This document shows, piece after piece, positions 39,723-47,304 of a stretch of DNA of 64,000 nt; the first letter of the stretch is position 1; every line of letters starts with the position of its first letter. The stretch is from Pseudomonas serbica (lineage in GTDB: Bacteria; Pseudomonadota; Gammaproteobacteria; Pseudomonadales; Pseudomonadaceae): contig NZ_JAQIYM010000011.1 of NCBI RefSeq assembly GCF_028823535.1, forward strand, positions 230,077-294,076. Direction: 5' to 3'. The notes beneath the pieces are model-generated. The model searched no databases. It saw only the letters and a list, made by a program, of their open reading frames with translations, and was not told where the DNA came from. Made by a program: the position numbers and the translations under genes.

Positions 39723-40552
39723 GGCAGTTTCCTTGAAGAAGTGGCAGGTACGGAATCGAAGTTTTCCAGCGCGCGGGCCAGGCTGGCTTGCGACAGCTCG
39801 CCCAGATGACTGCCCAGCAGGCGACCGTCGGGGCTATAGAACAGCGTAGTCGGCAACGCCATGGAGCCGACGGCTTGACCCAGGCGACCGCTGCCGTCAA
39901 ACAGCACGTTGGACAGGCTCAGGCCCTGGGTTTCCAGAAAGGTGCTGACACTTTGCATGCTTTCGGCCTGATTGACGAATAGAAAGGTCAGGTCCGGGCG
40001 TTGCATCTGGGCGTTCTCCAGCACCGGCATTTCCCGGCGGCAGGGCGGGCACCAGGTGGCCCAGAGATTGATCACCAGCGGGCCGCCCTTGTAGTCCGCC
40101 AGTTGCACGGTTTCACCGGCGGAATTGCGCAGGCTGATGTCCGGCAGGCGAGTGCCCTGTTCATAAATGGTCAGCGAGAAAGTCGCCAGCAACCAGAACG
40201 CCAGGCCGCTGGCCACACCGAAGCCCAGCGGACGGCGCAGGCCCGGGCGACGCCAGCCCCGGTACAGCGCGGCGAGCACCAGCGCGATCACTCCCGGCCA
40301 AGCGAGAAAACCGCCGTCGCGCAGGTCGATGACCTGCCAGGGATCGCTGCGATAGTGGGGCCAGTAAACGGCGACAAAACCGATCCGCGCCGCGAGCATG
40401 CCGATCAAAAACAGACTGAACAGCACCGACTCGGGGTTCTCGCCACCACGCTTGGCCACCCGCCAACCGACGAATGTCGCTAGCACCAATGCACTGATCA
40501 GCAGCAAGTGGTTAAGCGCGATGGCAAAGGTGCCGAGGGTAAAAGTCAGCAT
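39698..40552 (-). CDS. Membrane-anchored TlpA/DsbE-like thioredoxin
   Basis: A 284-residue protein with three or four N-terminal membrane segments (about 8-30, 43-65, 84-98, 110-130) and a periplasmic TlpA-like thioredoxin domain. The domain has the reductive CPPC at C168-C171 (NLWATWCPPCRREMP) and cis-Pro in SMALPTTLFY. It probably relays electrons from DsbD to periplasmic partners. Its ATG overlaps the dsbD stop by one base, and its 3' end overlaps dsbG by 25 bases, so the last eight or so residues (rich in Ser, Pro and Cys) are constrained by the dsbG signal sequence. P. aeruginosa has an equivalent gene, called dsbE in the dsbDEG operon. Confidence 0.85.
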   Translation of the reverse strand: MLTFTLGTFAIALNHLLLISALVLATFVGWRVAKRGGENPESVLFSLFLIGMLAARIGFVAVYWPHYRSDPWQVIDLRDGGFLAWPGVIALVLAALYRGWRRPGLRRPLGFGVASGLAFWLLATFSLTIYEQGTRLPDISLRNSAGETVQLADYKGGPLVINLWATWCPPCRREMPVLENAQMQRPDLTFLFVNQAESMQSVSTFLETQGLSLSNVLFDGSGRLGQAVGSMALPTTLFYSPDGRLLGSHLGELSQASLARALENFDSVPATSSRKLPCPASATC

Positions 40553-42288
40553 TAACGGGCGTCTCGGGTGGTGGTCCAGCGTTGCAGAAAGGTATCGGCA
40601 TCGACCTCGCCGGTGATGCGCTGGCTGCGTCGCTCAATGCCGTCGGCACCTACCCACAGCAAGCTCGGCGGGCCTGGCACTTTGTAACGGCCGAGCAGCT
40701 CGCGGCTGGCAGCATTGTCGGCGGTGACGTCCAGTCGGAGCAAGCGCACGTCGCTCAGGGCTTGCAGGACGTGAGCTTTGCCGAACACTTGTTTTTCCAT
40801 GACCTTGCACGACACGCACCAGTCGGCGTAGTAGTCCAGCAGCACCCACTGGCCCTGCGTTTGCGCCGCGTCGAGTTCGCGCTGCAGGGCCGCCGGGTCC
40901 TTGATCGTGGTGAAGGCGTCGTGGCCGGTTGGCACAGCGGCGACGGCCGAGCTGGAAGCGCGAAAGACCTGCAACGGCTTGAACAGATCATCACTGCCTG
41001 CCGCCGCACCGATCATCAACAGGCTGCCCCACAAACCCAGCAGGAGCGAGCTGGCGCCGAACAGATGAGCGATGCGCCCAAACCCGTCTGACTGTTTAAA
41101 GGCGCTGTAGGCCGCGACCAGCAGCAATGCACCACACAAACCGATCCATAGCGATTCATCCAGCACCGGGCGCAGCATCAGCAACGCCGTGGCCAGAAAC
41201 AAGAAGCCGAAGATGCCCTTGAGCAGGTTCATCCAGGCGCCAGGCTTGGGCAGGAAGCGATTGCCCACCGTCACCAGCAGCAACAACGGCACACCGATGC
41301 CGATGCCCATGGCAAACAGGATCAACCCACCGTGCAGCGCGTTACCGCTCTGCGCGATGTAGAGCAGCGCGCCGGCCAGCGGCGCGGTCATGCACGGGCC
41401 GACCAGCAGGCCGGACAAGGCGCCCAAGGCACCGGCGCCGACCAGGCTGCCACCGCGCTGATTGCGTGAGACGTGTTCCAGGCGGTCACGCACCGCCACC
41501 GGCAGTTGCAGCTCGAAGAAGCCGAACATCGGCAAGGCCAGCAACACGAAAATCGCCGCGAAACTGCCCAGCAGCCAAGGGTTCTGCAACCAGGCTTGCA
41601 GGTTCGCCCCCAAGGAGGCGGCCAGCACACCCATCGCCGCATACACCAGCGCCATGCACACCACATAACTGCCGGCCAGGGCCACGCCGCGCCGGGGTGC
41701 CGCGCCGCTGCCGACGATTAACCCGGCCAGGATCGGCAGCATCGGCAGCGAACACGGGGTGAATGCCAGCAATAGGCCCAGACCGAAGAACACCAACAGG
41801 CTCCAACCCAGCGCGCGTTGCTGCAGGTTGCTGGCCAGGGCCTGGTCCGGTGCTTCGTTGGCCGTGCTCAGGGCGTTCGAGTTGCCCAGGTCCACGACCC
41901 GGGTTTGCGGTGGATAACACAACCCGGCATCGGCGCACCCCTGGTAACTGACCTTGACCTGACCGCTGGCGCCCGCCGGGATCTTCAGCTCCACCCCCTG
42001 GCGATAGACCTGCTGTTCACCAAAAAACTCGTCGCTGTGTGCTTCTCCCTCCGGCAGCGCGGGATGCTGGTCGGCAGGCAAACCGTCGAACTTCAAGCGT
42101 TTCTGATACAGGTAATAGCCGTCGGCAATCTGCCAGAACAGCTGGGTTTCGCCGGACTCAAGGCGTTCGGAGGTGAAAACGAACGCTTTGTCGACGGGCA
42201 GGAAATCGGGTTTGGTCTCGAACGGATTGCCCCCCGCCTGGGTCAGGCCGGAAAACAGCAGGGCGACGAGTAGAAACAGCTGACGCAT
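40552..42288 (-). CDS. dsbD: Thiol:disulfide interchange protein DsbD
   Basis: A 578-residue transmembrane electron carrier moving reducing power from cytoplasmic thioredoxin to periplasmic thiol proteins. The signal peptide ends GLTQAG. The N-terminal immunoglobulin-like domain has its two Cys in GCADAGLCYPP. The central eight-segment membrane domain carries the redox Cys in FTPCSLPMLP and GPCMTAPLAG. The C-terminal thioredoxin domain has C491-C494 (DWCVSCKVME). All six functional cysteines are present. It is first gene of the minus-strand dsb operon, with a 154-base divergent promoter region shared with a two-component system. Confidence 0.95.
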   Translation of the reverse strand: MRQLFLLVALLFSGLTQAGGNPFETKPDFLPVDKAFVFTSERLESGETQLFWQIADGYYLYQKRLKFDGLPADQHPALPEGEAHSDEFFGEQQVYRQGVELKIPAGASGQVKVSYQGCADAGLCYPPQTRVVDLGNSNALSTANEAPDQALASNLQQRALGWSLLVFFGLGLLLAFTPCSLPMLPILAGLIVGSGAAPRRGVALAGSYVVCMALVYAAMGVLAASLGANLQAWLQNPWLLGSFAAIFVLLALPMFGFFELQLPVAVRDRLEHVSRNQRGGSLVGAGALGALSGLLVGPCMTAPLAGALLYIAQSGNALHGGLILFAMGIGIGVPLLLLVTVGNRFLPKPGAWMNLLKGIFGFLFLATALLMLRPVLDESLWIGLCGALLLVAAYSAFKQSDGFGRIAHLFGASSLLLGLWGSLLMIGAAAGSDDLFKPLQVFRASSSAVAAVPTGHDAFTTIKDPAALQRELDAAQTQGQWVLLDYYADWCVSCKVMEKQVFGKAHVLQALSDVRLLRLDVTADNAASRELLGRYKVPGPPSLLWVGADGIERRSQRITGEVDADTFLQRWTTTRDAR

Positions 42289-42335
42289 GGAAAAGCCTTA
42301 TCCTTTAGCAAGTGAGCTGCACAATGGGTGGCGGC

Positions 42336-42354
42336 GATTAACCGATGATTAACC
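42336..42354. promoter_or_regulatory. Direct-repeat candidate operator in the dsbD/regulator gap
   Basis: GATTAACC occurs at 42336-42343 and again at 42347-42354, an 11-base period. This is the typical arrangement of OmpR-family half-sites. It lies 48 bases upstream of dsbD and 89 bases before the divergent response regulator, so the regulator could control both units. Confidence 0.6.
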
Positions 42355-42442
42355 CTGGCCGCCTTGTGGCAGGGGCACCTGCGGCATAATGTCCGCTTAA
42401 TCGGTCAATGGCCCAATCAGCGTTATTTACACGAGGCTCTCC

Positions 42443-43123
42443 ATGCACGTACTGGTTTGCGAAGACGATGAGTTGATTGCCAGCGGCATCGTCGCCGGCC
42501 TGACAGCCCAGGGCCTGACCGTGGAGCATGTCGCCACCGCGTCAGCGGCCAGGGCGATGCTCAAGGTGGCTGAATTCGATGTCATGGTGCTTGACCTCGG
42601 GCTGCCGGACGAAGACGGACTCAAGCTCCTGCAGCAACTGCGGCACAACGGCCTGGAGTTGCCGGTGCTGATCCTCACCGCCCGCGATTCGGTCACCGAC
42701 CGGGTCGACGGCCTGCAGGCCGGGGCCGACGATTACCTGCTCAAGCCGTTCGACCTGCGCGAACTCGCCGCGCGCCTGCACACGCTGTTGCGGCGGGTGG
42801 CCGGTCGCAGCGTCAACCTGATCGAGCACGGTGCGCTGACTTACGACCCGAGCAGTCGCGAAACCACGCTGGCCGGCCAGCCGGTGGACTTGTCGCGCCG
42901 TGAGCAGTCGCTGTTGCAGGCGCTGCTGCATAACCGTGGCCGGGTGTTGTCGACCGAGCAGCTCAAGGACAGCGTCTACGGTTTCAACGATGAGCTGGAG
43001 AGCAATGCCCTCAACGTTCATATCCATCACCTGCGGCGCAAACTCGGCAACGGTATTGTCGAGACCGTGCGCGGTCTGGGCTACCGCCTGGGCCCGGCCG
43101 ATGGCGGAGATCAATCGAAGTGA
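42443..43123 (+). CDS. OmpR-family response regulator divergent from dsbD (DsbR-like)
   Basis: A 226-residue regulator: receiver domain with E7-D9 acidic pocket, phospho-acceptor D51 (VMVLDLGLPDEDG) and KPF loop (YLLKPFD), then a winged helix (LSRREQSLLQALLHNRGRVL, HIHHLRRKLG, TVRGLGYRLG). The kinase start overlaps its stop. In P. aeruginosa the equivalent pair next to dsbDEG has been reported as a copper-responsive system called DsbRS. Gene position and order here are the same, so the same job is likely but inferred. The symbol is left blank because orthology was not tested. Confidence 0.92.
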   Translation: MHVLVCEDDELIASGIVAGLTAQGLTVEHVATASAARAMLKVAEFDVMVLDLGLPDEDGLKLLQQLRHNGLELPVLILTARDSVTDRVDGLQAGADDYLLKPFDLRELAARLHTLLRRVAGRSVNLIEHGALTYDPSSRETTLAGQPVDLSRREQSLLQALLHNRGRVLSTEQLKDSVYGFNDELESNALNVHIHHLRRKLGNGIVETVRGLGYRLGPADGGDQSK

Positions 43124-44445
43124 TGAGCCTGCGTTTGCGCCTGAGCCTGACACTTGGCGGCGCCTTTGCCCTGATCTGGGCGCTGGCCGCGGCCTGGATG
43201 CTCAGCGATTTGCGCAATCAGATGATGTTTTCCCTCGACCAGCGCCTGGTGGCCTCGGCGCGCATGGTCGCCGGGCTCATGGAGCAGTTGCCGGCGTTGC
43301 CGAGCAAGGGCGAGGGCACTCATTTCAGTGCTGAACAACTGAATATTCCTGGTGGCATGGCATGTCAGGTCAGTTCGTTGCGCGGGGAAATCCTCGCCCG
43401 CAGTCACAGTGATCCGGGGCAGACCCTGGAAGCCGAGAAAATGGGCTTCCACGACCAGATCATCGATGGCGCGCCGTGGCGCAGTTTCACCCTGGCCCGT
43501 GGCGACCTGCGGATCACCACGGCCGACCGGCAGATCGAACGCGAAGCGCTGAACATGTCGATCCTGCTGGCCGCTTCGGTGCCGGTGGGCGTGGCATTGC
43601 TCGGTTGCCTGTGCCTGCTCTGGCTCGGCATCGGCCAGGGACTGGCGCCGCTCAATCGAATGCGCGACGCCCTGATGCGCCGCAGCCCCGACTCACTGGA
43701 ACCTTTGCAGGTCCAGCCGTTGCCCAGCGAACTGCAACCCTTGCTCGACACCCAGAACCAGCTGTTTCAGCGCATCGGCAAGACCATCGAACGCGAACGT
43801 CGGCTGACCGGTGACGCCGCCCATGAACTGCGCAGCCCGCTGACCGCGATCAAGACCCACCTGCAAGTGGCGCGCATGACCGAAGGCGCGGCCCGGGATC
43901 AATCCTTGGCCCGGGCTGAAGAGGGCGCCGACCGCCTGCACCGCACGCTCGAACAATTGCTGTTGCTGGCGCGGGTCGAGGGTAGTCTGTCGTTTGACGA
44001 TGGCGTGCAATGCAGTGCCGAGCAGGTGGCGAAACTGGCGATCCAGGACGCGGCCGGGGGCGATCGCCAACGCATCAGGCTTCAGTTGCCGACCAGGGTT
44101 TCTCCCGCCCCGGTGAAAATGCCCGCGGTGCTGTCGATTGCCGCACTGCGCAACCTGCTGGACAACGCCTTGCGCCATACACCTGGCAACGGGCCGGTAG
44201 AACTGAGCCTGCAAACCTCTGGTAACCGCGTGCAGTTCGTGGTGCGCGACCATGGCCCGGGCATTGCCGAAGACGACCTGCAACACCTGACCCAGCGTTT
44301 CTGGCGCAACGGCCAGAGCAACGGCTGCGGCCTCGGCCTGGCGATTGTCCAGGCGATCGTCCAGCGTTGCGGCTGCACCCTGCGTTTCGACAGTCGGCCG
44401 GATGGGTTGCGGGTGGAGCTGACGATGCCCTTGCAACCCCTCTGA
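43120..44445 (+). CDS. Sensor histidine kinase divergent from dsbD (DsbS-like)
   Basis: A 441-residue kinase from a GTG overlapping the regulator stop; the ATG three bases later is an equal alternative. Membrane segments lie at about 8-28 and 147-168, with a periplasmic loop containing a lone Cys (GGMACQVSSL) that could sense metal or redox state. Phosphorylated His at 235 (GDAAHELRSPLTAIK), ATPase motifs DHGPGIAEDD and GCGLGLAIV. The visible Cys in the sensor loop fits the copper/thiol sensing reported for DsbS, but this is inference. Confidence 0.92.
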   Translation: MMSLRLRLSLTLGGAFALIWALAAAWMLSDLRNQMMFSLDQRLVASARMVAGLMEQLPALPSKGEGTHFSAEQLNIPGGMACQVSSLRGEILARSHSDPGQTLEAEKMGFHDQIIDGAPWRSFTLARGDLRITTADRQIEREALNMSILLAASVPVGVALLGCLCLLWLGIGQGLAPLNRMRDALMRRSPDSLEPLQVQPLPSELQPLLDTQNQLFQRIGKTIERERRLTGDAAHELRSPLTAIKTHLQVARMTEGAARDQSLARAEEGADRLHRTLEQLLLLARVEGSLSFDDGVQCSAEQVAKLAIQDAAGGDRQRIRLQLPTRVSPAPVKMPAVLSIAALRNLLDNALRHTPGNGPVELSLQTSGNRVQFVVRDHGPGIAEDDLQHLTQRFWRNGQSNGCGLGLAIVQAIVQRCGCTLRFDSRPDGLRVELTMPLQPL

Positions 44446-44536
44446 CGCACATGAGATGTAACTTCTCTGCATTGGCCGCCCGGGCCATGCAGGGCTATCG
44501 TTTTGTTCACGCTCAACGGATTGAGGTGACAACACC

Positions 44537-45058
44537 ATGGAAACATCCATACACACCTGCCAGGCAACCCCGGCCGACGCCGGCATCATCAGCCGCATCA
44601 TCGAGCGCTCGATTCGCGTCGGTTGCGCGCTCGACCATCGCAACGATCCGCGCATCGTTGCCACCTGGACCCACAACAAAACCATACAGCACATCCAGCC
44701 TTGGCTGACCGATCAGCGGTTGTACCTGAGTATCGCCCTGCTGCAGGACAAACCGGTTGGCGTCGCCATGGCCGCGACCAGCGGCACGCTCGCGTTCTGT
44801 TACGTGCAGCCGGAATCGTTTCGGCGAGGGGCAGGGCTGGCGCTGGTGCAAGATCTCGAAGGCTGGTTGGTCGCGCGAGGCCTGCGCCAGGCCCGACTCT
44901 ATAGCACCCGGACCAGCGAAGCGTTTTATCGGCGTTTGGGCTACCAGCGGTGTGCCCGATCCTTCATGGTCGCGGGGCTTCACGCCATCCCCATGCACAA
45001 AGGCCTGGCATCACCCTCATGGAAAGACGATCGAGGGTCTAAATCCCTGGCGCCCTGA
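44537..45058 (+). CDS. GNAT family N-acetyltransferase
   Basis: A 173-residue GNAT-fold protein. The central beta4-beta5 region is seen (KPVGVAMAATSGTLAFCYVQ), then the acetyl-CoA loop FRRGAGLALVQDLEGWLVAR and the late YRRLGYQR. GAGGTG lies 10 bases before the ATG. It lies between the sensor kinase and pvdH on the same strand. Its last codons contain the pvdH promoter (TAAAT-N16-CGT ending 3 bases past the stop). No PvdS promoter precedes the GNAT gene itself, so it is not clearly part of the iron regulon. Substrate unknown; it does not look like PvdYII to me. Confidence 0.82.
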   Translation: METSIHTCQATPADAGIISRIIERSIRVGCALDHRNDPRIVATWTHNKTIQHIQPWLTDQRLYLSIALLQDKPVGVAMAATSGTLAFCYVQPESFRRGAGLALVQDLEGWLVARGLRQARLYSTRTSEAFYRRLGYQRCARSFMVAGLHAIPMHKGLASPSWKDDRGSKSLAP

Positions 45059-45063
45059 TGCGT
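45040..45063 (+). promoter_or_regulatory. PvdS-dependent (IS box) promoter of pvdH
   Basis: An exact TAAAT-N16-CGT match (TAAAT at 45040, CGT at 45061), 37 bases before the pvdH ATG. It overlaps the end of the GNAT gene. Confidence 0.85.
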
Positions 45064-45099
45064 TTCCAGAACAGGAAAACCTTATTGAGGGGTCGAGAG

Positions 45100-46512
45100 A
45101 TGTCAGTCGCTACCAGGCTTATGGAAGACCAGTCGGCCCGGATAACTCCGGTGCCGGCCGAGACGCTTTATCAGTTCAACGAATCGCCGTTGCTGGCGCG
45201 TCAAAGCCAGCAGGAGTCCAACGCCCGCAGTTACCCGCGACGCATTCCCCTGGCACTCAAGCGCGCCAAGGGCCTGTATGTCGAAGACGTCGAAGGCCGC
45301 ACGTTCATCGATTGCCTGGCCGGCGCCGGGACGCTGGCCCTGGGTCATAACCACCCGGTCGTGATCGAAGCGATCCAGCGCGTGCTGGCGGATGAACTGC
45401 CGCTGCACACCCTGGACCTGACCACGCCGGTCAAGGATCAGTTCGTCCAGGACCTGTTCGGCTTGTTACCGCCGGCCCTGGCCGCTCAAGCGAAGATCCA
45501 GTTCTGCGGTCCCACCGGCACCGACGCAGTGGAAGCCGCGCTTAAGCTGGTGCGTACCGCCACCGGCCGCAGCACCATCGTGTCGTTCCAGGGCGGCTAC
45601 CACGGCATGAGCCAGGGCGCGCTGAGCCTGATGGGCAGCCTCGGGCCGAAGAAGCCCCTGGGTGCCTTGCTCAGCAGCGGCGTGCAATTCATGCCGTACC
45701 CATACGATTACCGTTGCCCGTTTGGCCTGGGCGGCGCCCAAGGGGTGAAAGCCAACCTCAACTACCTGGAAAACCTGCTGAACGATCCCGAGGCCGGCGT
45801 GCAACAGCCTGCGGCGGTGATCGTCGAGGTGGTGCAGGGCGAGGGCGGGGTCATTCCGGCCGATCTCGACTGGTTGCGCGGCTTGCGCCGGATTACCGAA
45901 AAAGCCGGCGTGGCGTTGATCGTCGACGAGATCCAGAGCGGCTTCGCGCGCACCGGCAAGATGTTTGCGTTCGAGCACGCCGGGATCATTCCGGACGTGG
46001 TGGTGATGTCCAAGGCCATCGGCGGCAGCTTGCCATTGGCCGTGGTGGTCTATCGCGACTGGCTCGACACCTGGTTGCCGGGCGCCCATGCCGGGACCTT
46101 CCGCGGCAATCAAATGGCGATGGCCGCCGGATCCGCCGTGATGCGTTACCTGGTCGAACACATGGTTTGCGAACACGCTGCCGCCATGGGGGAGCGCCTG
46201 AGCGAACACCTGCGCATCCTGCAGCGCGACTTCCCGCAGTTGGGCGATATTCGGGGTCGAGGCCTGATGCTCGGTGTGGAACTGGTTGATCCGGCCGGGG
46301 CGCCGGATGCGCTGGGTCATCCTCCGTCATTTGCGCGACTGGCGCCGCTGGTGCAGCGCGAATGCCTCAAGCGCGGCTTGATCCTTGAGCTGGGTGGCCG
46401 GAATGGCGCCGTGGTGCGCTTCCTGCCCCCGCTGGTGATCACCGCTGCACAAATCGATCGAGTGGCCGAGATTTTCGGCCGGGCCATGGCCGCCGCCACA
46501 GCCAGTCTCTAA
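45100..46512 (+). CDS. pvdH: Diaminobutyrate-2-oxoglutarate aminotransferase PvdH
   Basis: A 470-residue class III, PLP-dependent aminotransferase making L-2,4-diaminobutyrate from aspartate semialdehyde, the building block for PvdL's third module. Motifs: GPTGTDAVEAALKL, GGYHGMSQGALS, IVDEIQSGFARTGK and the PLP Lys K305 (VVMSKAIGGSLP). The start at 45100 has GAGGGG upstream; an in-frame ATG at 45058 overlaps the promoter and is rejected. It is followed by mbtH with its own PvdS promoter. Cytoplasmic. The pathway role is strongly supported by neighbours. Confidence 0.95.
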   Translation: MSVATRLMEDQSARITPVPAETLYQFNESPLLARQSQQESNARSYPRRIPLALKRAKGLYVEDVEGRTFIDCLAGAGTLALGHNHPVVIEAIQRVLADELPLHTLDLTTPVKDQFVQDLFGLLPPALAAQAKIQFCGPTGTDAVEAALKLVRTATGRSTIVSFQGGYHGMSQGALSLMGSLGPKKPLGALLSSGVQFMPYPYDYRCPFGLGGAQGVKANLNYLENLLNDPEAGVQQPAAVIVEVVQGEGGVIPADLDWLRGLRRITEKAGVALIVDEIQSGFARTGKMFAFEHAGIIPDVVVMSKAIGGSLPLAVVVYRDWLDTWLPGAHAGTFRGNQMAMAAGSAVMRYLVEHMVCEHAAAMGERLSEHLRILQRDFPQLGDIRGRGLMLGVELVDPAGAPDALGHPPSFARLAPLVQRECLKRGLILELGGRNGAVVRFLPPLVITAAQIDRVAEIFGRAMAAATASL

Positions 46513-46533
46513 ATTTCTCGGCCCTTGGAACGT
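46510..46533 (+). promoter_or_regulatory. PvdS-dependent (IS box) promoter of mbtH
   Basis: An exact TAAAT-N16-CGT match whose TAA is the pvdH stop codon itself. CGT lies at 46531-46533, 61 bases before the mbtH ATG. Confidence 0.8.
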
Positions 46534-46593
46534 TCCTTCTACATAGCGGCTGCACATAGCGTACAGCCCACCCTACAGCGATGGAGAGACAGC

Positions 46594-46821
46594 ATGACGT
46601 CAGTATTCGACCGTGAGGACATCCTCTTTCAGGTCGTGGTCAACCATGAAGAGCAATACTCGATCTGGCCCGACTACAAAGGCATACCCGAGGGGTGGCG
46701 TACCGTGGGCAAGAGCGGGCTGAAAAAGGAATGCCTGGCCTACATCGAAGAAACCTGGACCGATATGCGTCCGCTGAGCCTGCGCCAGAAGATGGATGAA
46801 CAGGTGGCTGTGCCGCACTGA
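46594..46821 (+). CDS. mbtH: MbtH-like NRPS accessory protein
   Basis: A 75-residue MbtH-family protein. Signatures NHEEQYSIWP at residues 17-26, PEGWRTVG, and WTDMRPLSLR are all present. It binds adenylation domains of peptide synthetases and keeps them active, so PvdL and the later pyoverdine synthetases are its likely partners. GGAGA precedes the ATG at 46594. It ends at a strong terminator, followed by a REP array. Confidence 0.95.
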   Translation: MTSVFDREDILFQVVVNHEEQYSIWPDYKGIPEGWRTVGKSGLKKECLAYIEETWTDMRPLSLRQKMDEQVAVPH

Positions 46822-46833
46822 GTCAGTACCTGC

Positions 46834-46872
46834 AAAAAGCCCGCTGAGCCGGTCAGGTCAGCGGGCTTTTTT
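46834..46872 (+). terminator. Rho-independent terminator of mbtH
   Basis: AAAAAGCCCGCTGA pairs with TCAGCGGGCTTTTT across a 10-base loop, starting 12 bases after the mbtH stop. Flanking A and T runs make it potentially bidirectional. Confidence 0.93.
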
Positions 46873-46896
46873 GCGTCTGAGGGGGCGACATGCCCT

Positions 46897-47303
46897 TGTA
46901 GGAGCCCGGCTTGCCGGCGAAGGCGTCCTCGAGGGCCTCTTCGCTGGCAAGCCAGCTCCTACAATGGGTTGTGCAGTGCGTGAATCGGTGGCCGCCGCGG
47001 ACCTGTAGGAGCCCGGCTTGCCGGCGACGGCGCCCTCGAGGGCCTCTTCGCTGGCAAGCCAGCGCCTACAATGGGTTGTGCAGCGCGTGAATCGGTGGCC
47101 ACCGCGGACCTGTAGGAGCCCGGCTTGCCGGCGACGGCGCCCTCGAGGGCCTCTTCGCTGGCAAGCCAGCGCCTACAATGGGTTGTGCAGCGCGTGAATC
47201 GGTGGCCGCCGCGGACCTGTAGGAGCCCGGCTTGCCGGCGAAGGCGTCCGAAAGACCAGCGCAACGTTCAAGGACGCCTTCGCCGGCAAGCCGGACTCCT
47301 ACA
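46897..47303. repeat. Tandem array of 107-bp REP doublet units
   Basis: The TGTAGGAGCCCGGCTTGCCG head recurs at 46897, 47004, 47111 and 47218, exactly 107 bases apart each time. Each of the three full units holds an inverted second REP arm (CTTCGCTGGCAAGCCAG) and a shared linker (ATGGGTTGTGCAG, CGTGAATCGGTGGCC). The fourth ends in a different, perfect palindromic partner with other internal sequence. The array fills the 483-base gap between the mbtH terminator and fpvF. No gene is inside; short open frames there are repeat-derived. Confidence 0.95.
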
Positions 47304-47304
47304 G

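Noticed and set aside
44446..44536. PvdS promoter before the GNAT gene
   Set aside because: The CGT at 44499 is not preceded by a TAAAT-like box at the right distance.
46897..47303. Possible CRISPR array
   Set aside because: Repeats are palindromic REP motifs with conserved, not variable, intervening sequence, and no cas genes are near.
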